Below, one piece after another: positions 60,879-64,000 of a DNA stretch of 64,000 nucleotides (its first letter is position 1; every line of letters begins with the position of its first letter). The translations under genes were made by a program, and so were the position numbers. Under the pieces are notes generated by a model. That model did not search any database. It saw only the letters and a program-made list of their open reading frames with translations, and had not been told where the DNA came from. The DNA is from Dimorphilus gyrociliatus (lineage: Eukaryota > Annelida > Polychaeta > Dinophilidae), in assembly GCA_904063045.1 (NCBI GenBank), contig CAJFCJ010000005.1:544685-608684 (forward strand), written 5' to 3'.

Positions 60879-61596
60879 GATTTACCTGAACAATAATACA
60901 AGATTTGTATAATATAAACAAATATCATCATTAAATTCCTCTAAAGGAAAAATATACTTGTATTTATCTTGTGCGAAACGCTCAGGAACTAAGATTACTT
61001 TTGTCGTTAAAAAAAGGGCGATTGTCTAGGGATAGAAGATTTTTGAACAAAGGATGTATTGAATATTTATCGAATAATCATAATCATTTAGTCCTATAGT
61101 TTTAATGTTTTGTTTTATAGATTTATCGCTTATAATTTAGTATTACAATTTGCTAATTGAAAATATTAATATATTAGTTGAAATGAACGTAAAAGCATAA
61201 ATCAGTGAGTTTTATTACCTAGAAGAGGAAGAATAGTTGATTTATCTAATAATTAAAAGATTTTTTCCTCTGTTTTACAATTACGGATAATGTATAGTTT
61301 ACGAGTGCCATCTAACAATGTATAGTGGAATTAGATGAGAAATAACGCTTATATCTTTAATATAATTATATCACTCCATTACCTATTGATCCTATCACAA
61401 AGCTATTTAGATTTCAAAGAAGTAAATTATTTCAATATATTAAAGAAATTTATCAATTAAGATAAAGTAGATTATTTACTCTTTTCTGTTTTTTTGGTAA
61501 TTAATAATTTAACAAGTTTATCAAAAAGATTTTCATCTTTAATTATAAAGACAACGGATTCAGTTTTTTTGATTTCTTTAAAATTTTAACGAATAA
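60879..61596. promoter_or_regulatory. Divergent upstream region of fucolectin-like genes 3 and 4
   Basis: 718 bp between two divergently transcribed paralogues, so both promoters lie here. AT-rich; no clear shared motif seen by eye. Confidence 0.4.
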
Positions 61597-62919
61597 ATGA
61601 AGAAAGACAATTATCTTCTCTTCATCTTTTGCCAAGGTGGAGAGACGTAGTTTTGATAAGAAATTTTTAATTGATTTTCTTATTTTTCAGCATTTTTGGC
61701 CTGGGTAGAATGCTTTATTAGATCATATCCTACAAATATCAACTGGGATTATACACCAGCAATTTCAGCTAGCAGTGTAGGGCATTTCAATATTTTTACT
61801 GATACACAACGCGTGATAGAAACTGATGGATATATAATCGGTTGGAATTATGTTAGAAGAACTAGTGATGCTTGTTACTTAGGTATTATAGTTTAACACG
61901 GAGAAATATTGTGATTCTACTAAATTTTTGTTAGGTATCTGGCGTAGAATTGGTCACTCAGATCAATTCAAGTGCGTTAACTTGATAGAATTACCCGAAA
62001 GTCAGCCATTATTACTGTCAAAACTTCGATATAAAAATCCAATTAGAGTACAGAGAAATGATTACTTTGGATTTCAAACTCTAAATGCATCTGATGACAT
62101 CGATTGTATAAAATTTGTTGAAAATAAAATTTTTAAAGATATTACTTATTCGACTATAAGAAGGACAGTGAAATATTTAACATCCGTTTCGGCGGACGAT
62201 GAATTATCATTCGAAAGTTCTGCGGACAATTACGATGGTCAGTTTCTTTTACAAGCTGTAATCTTGGAAGTCAACTTGGTAGAAATAGGTAGAATAAGTT
62301 TTAATCACTGATATTCATTCTCTTTAATACTATTAATTTCACAGCTTTCGGTATTCTGAACTATAAAATTGGAGTCAGAAATAATAATAATTTAAAATTT
62401 CGATTAAATAATTATTATTCGTTCAATACTGCTATGTTCGAATTGAAAACTTGTTCAACTATTCAAGGATTTATGATTGTTACCTCCGAAAATATTTCTA
62501 GCAGTGAATTGAATCTATGGGTTAGGCAAGATGCTCTTGCTAGATTCAACAAGTTAAAATGCGATCAAACTACTCTATTTCATATTTATCACGATGATTA
62601 TGAATATTATTTCCTTTTTATGATTTGCCGACTTGAATTGTTTGGAAAGTACATATTCCTTGATTCAATTTCGAATATAACTTTTATAGAATTCTATGTG
62701 ATTGGACATTCGCAAGATAATTTTCAATTCATCCATATTGGAGAATCTAACAATGATGTTGAGGGTAGATTACATTGTTCCAAAGGTAAATATTGCTTTG
62801 AAAATTGTTTAACAAACGAGAATTGTAAGGCAGTGTCAATGTCTAAATATCTGTCGAAGTCATTCAATCGAAATGAAACATTCTATAAAACTTGTTTAAA
62901 GATAAAGAGTTCTTGTTGA
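61597..62919 (+). CDS. Secreted fucolectin-like (FTP)/PAN protein 4
   Basis: Four exons, all phase-1 joins that keep frame: 61597-61636, 61691-61882, 61935-62288 and 62345-62919. Leader MKKDNYLLFIFCQAFLAWVE. N-terminal module: GYIIGWNYVRRTSDACYLG, IWRRIGHSDQFKCVNLIELP, NPIRVQRNDYFGFQ with CIKFVE. Exon 4: FTP-like fold (IQGFMIVTSENISSSELNLW, LFGKYIFLDSISN, FIEFYVIGHS) and C-terminal PAN-like cysteines (CSKGKYCFENCLTNENC). Same exon plan as genes 1 and 2, with signal peptide on its own exon. Secreted, probably carbohydrate-binding by fold. Confidence 0.82.
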
Positions 62920-63418
62920 TTTATAAAATTGGTTCAAAGTTTTAATTTGACGATTCAATCGTCGCAAATATCGATTATATTCAATGTTAATAAAGAGAAT
63001 TTCATAAATATAACTTTGTAACAAGACTCGGAGAATGAATTGTCCAAAATACTGTAATTCTATTCGAGATCTCTTCAAGTAAAACAAATCGGATATCATA
63101 TTTATTAATTAAAATGATCTCTCTATGTCAAATATTAATCTTTCTTGTACACAACACCCACGCTTTGTCAGTTTAATTGACAAATTTTTACAAGCATTTA
63201 CAATGCGTAATCAGATATTCCATAAAAATCGTTGAAAGATAGCAAAAGGAAGTGGAGAGACGGCTAAAGCCGAAAAACAGTGGCCTTCGAAGCTGTTCTC
63301 AAACCGATAGCCTCAACATCACAACATTATCAACGAACAATATTTATATTTATATACAGTATATACAGTATAAAATAACCACAACCAATAGATGTCGTTT
63401 CCCGCAATAAAAAAAATG
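62920..63418. other. Intergenic, with a GC-richer hairpin-prone patch
   Basis: No gene. At about 63250-63310 the base composition is less AT-rich and short inverted repeats occur (GGCTAAAGCC, CTTCGAAG). Two TACAGTATA motifs at 63355-63371. Confidence 0.45.
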
Positions 63419-63547
63419 TGTCAGAAGTGGGATTTGAACCCACGCCCGCATTCGCGGACCAGAACGCCCCGCACAGTTCTAACATACATGTTTAACTGTA
63501 AGCATTACGCTTGAGTCTGGCGCCTTAGACCACTCGGCCATCCTGAC
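63419..63547 (-). tRNA. tRNA-Leu(CAA) with 45-nt intron
   Basis: 129 nt. Acceptor GTCAGGA/TTCTGAC; anticodon stem CCAGA/TCTGG; loop CTCAAG plus T gives CAA. The 45-nt intron at the canonical site is the longest tRNA intron in the window. T-run (A-run on +) follows the 3' end. Confidence 0.95.
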
Positions 63548-63986
63548 ATATGAATGCTAACCTGTCTGTAGGATTATTAATTATTTTCTTTTAAAATGAT
63601 ATACCTTTCGCATAAAGTTTAGCTTGTAATAGATGTAATAGAGGAGCAAACATTCAAGTTCTCTTCCTATTATCAAACAATCAAAACCTAGCAAAGAATT
63701 TACAATTGTTCAATAGTTTTGAACATGAAATATGTTTAAGAACACGACCTAAATACTCTGGGAACTTGTTGAAACATTTTATGACGATATACAGTATAAG
63801 AAAGGAAGAAATACACTCTTCAATTTGTACGAATAAAATTACTATTGTGTATTTAAGGAAAAATTATCATTGTTAGCATATAGGTGGCTCTATTCCTCCA
63901 ACTACAAATATGTAAAAAAAAAACACAGAGAATATAGCCGTTCTTATGCTCTTTTGACATAATAAAAAATTGAAATAAAAAGTATA
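63548..63986. other. Intergenic between tRNA-Leu(CAA) and tRNA-Ile
   Basis: No gene seen; ends in the T-run terminator of the tRNA-Ile at the window edge. Confidence 0.5.
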
Positions 63987-64000
63987 TGCCCCAGGTGAGG
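63987..64000 (-). tRNA. tRNA-Ile(TAT), 3' end only (window edge)
   Basis: The last 14 bases are the reverse complement of CCTCACCTGGGGCA, the 3' end of the tRNA-Ile at 32117-32205. The adjoining flank TATACTTTTT also matches that copy. The rest lies beyond the window. Confidence 0.85.

Noticed and set aside
63240-63320. Patch with small inverted repeats, possible structured RNA
   Set aside because: The pairings are short and no pol III boxes or known RNA motif is visible; too weak to call.
1-64000. CRISPR arrays, rRNA genes, bacterial operons, LTR or LINE retroelements
   Set aside because: None found by eye: no spaced direct repeats of CRISPR type, no rRNA-like sequence, no reverse transcriptase or integrase motifs.

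Overview
This window is nuclear DNA of an animal with a compact, AT-rich genome. The evidence is protein genes split by GT-AG introns mostly 45-75 nt long, intron-bearing nuclear tRNA genes, and metazoan modules (LDLa, C-type lectin, EGF, MAM, LRR, class A 7TM, NACHT). The domain set, above all LDLa-LRR-7TM receptors like snail GRL101, points to a lophotrochozoan. A small annelid with a miniaturised genome, such as Dimorphilus, is my best inference and is not proven. No rRNA, CRISPR array or bacterial operon is present.

Layout. 1-3717 (-): 5' part of a large receptor gene (receptor A), cut by the left edge. 4045-4829: tRNA-His and tRNA-Leu. 4962-16630 (-): three tandem genes for secreted EGF-MAM proteins; two carry low-complexity repeats, and all three share the same TATA-box 11-mer. 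17817-18150: tRNA-Leu and tRNA-Thr. 18240-24426 (-) and 24647-30884 (+): receptors B and C, head to head across 220 bp. 31043-31856 (-): small secreted orphan. 32117: tRNA-Ile. 32652-40945 (-): an NACHT-LRR (NLR-type) gene flanked on both sides by secreted fucolectin-like/PAN proteins. 41473-42750: initiator tRNA-Met and three tRNA-Arg. 43241-44619 (+): a probable pseudogene and a secreted LamG-like protein. 44966-51297 (+): receptor D. 51386-52440: tRNA cluster. 53256-55725 (+): two intronless peptide-type GPCRs. 55928-58180: more tRNA-Arg and tRNA-His, with an ORF derived from a Tc1-like DNA-binding domain. 59119-62919: fucolectin-like/PAN fragment and a divergent pair of complete copies. 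63419-64000: tRNA-Leu(CAA) and the edge of a second tRNA-Ile.

The most striking content is the A-D receptor family. Each ectodomain begins with divergent SRCR-like modules, then a C-type lectin fold and several LDLa modules; B-D continue into LRRs, a relaxin-receptor-like 7TM domain and a short tail that may be a decayed kinase. These lie among an NLR and secreted lectin-like proteins, which suggests a recognition or innate-immune neighbourhood; that role is inference. Exon limits were placed by eye from GT/AG signals and reading-frame continuity and should be treated as approximate unless stated.
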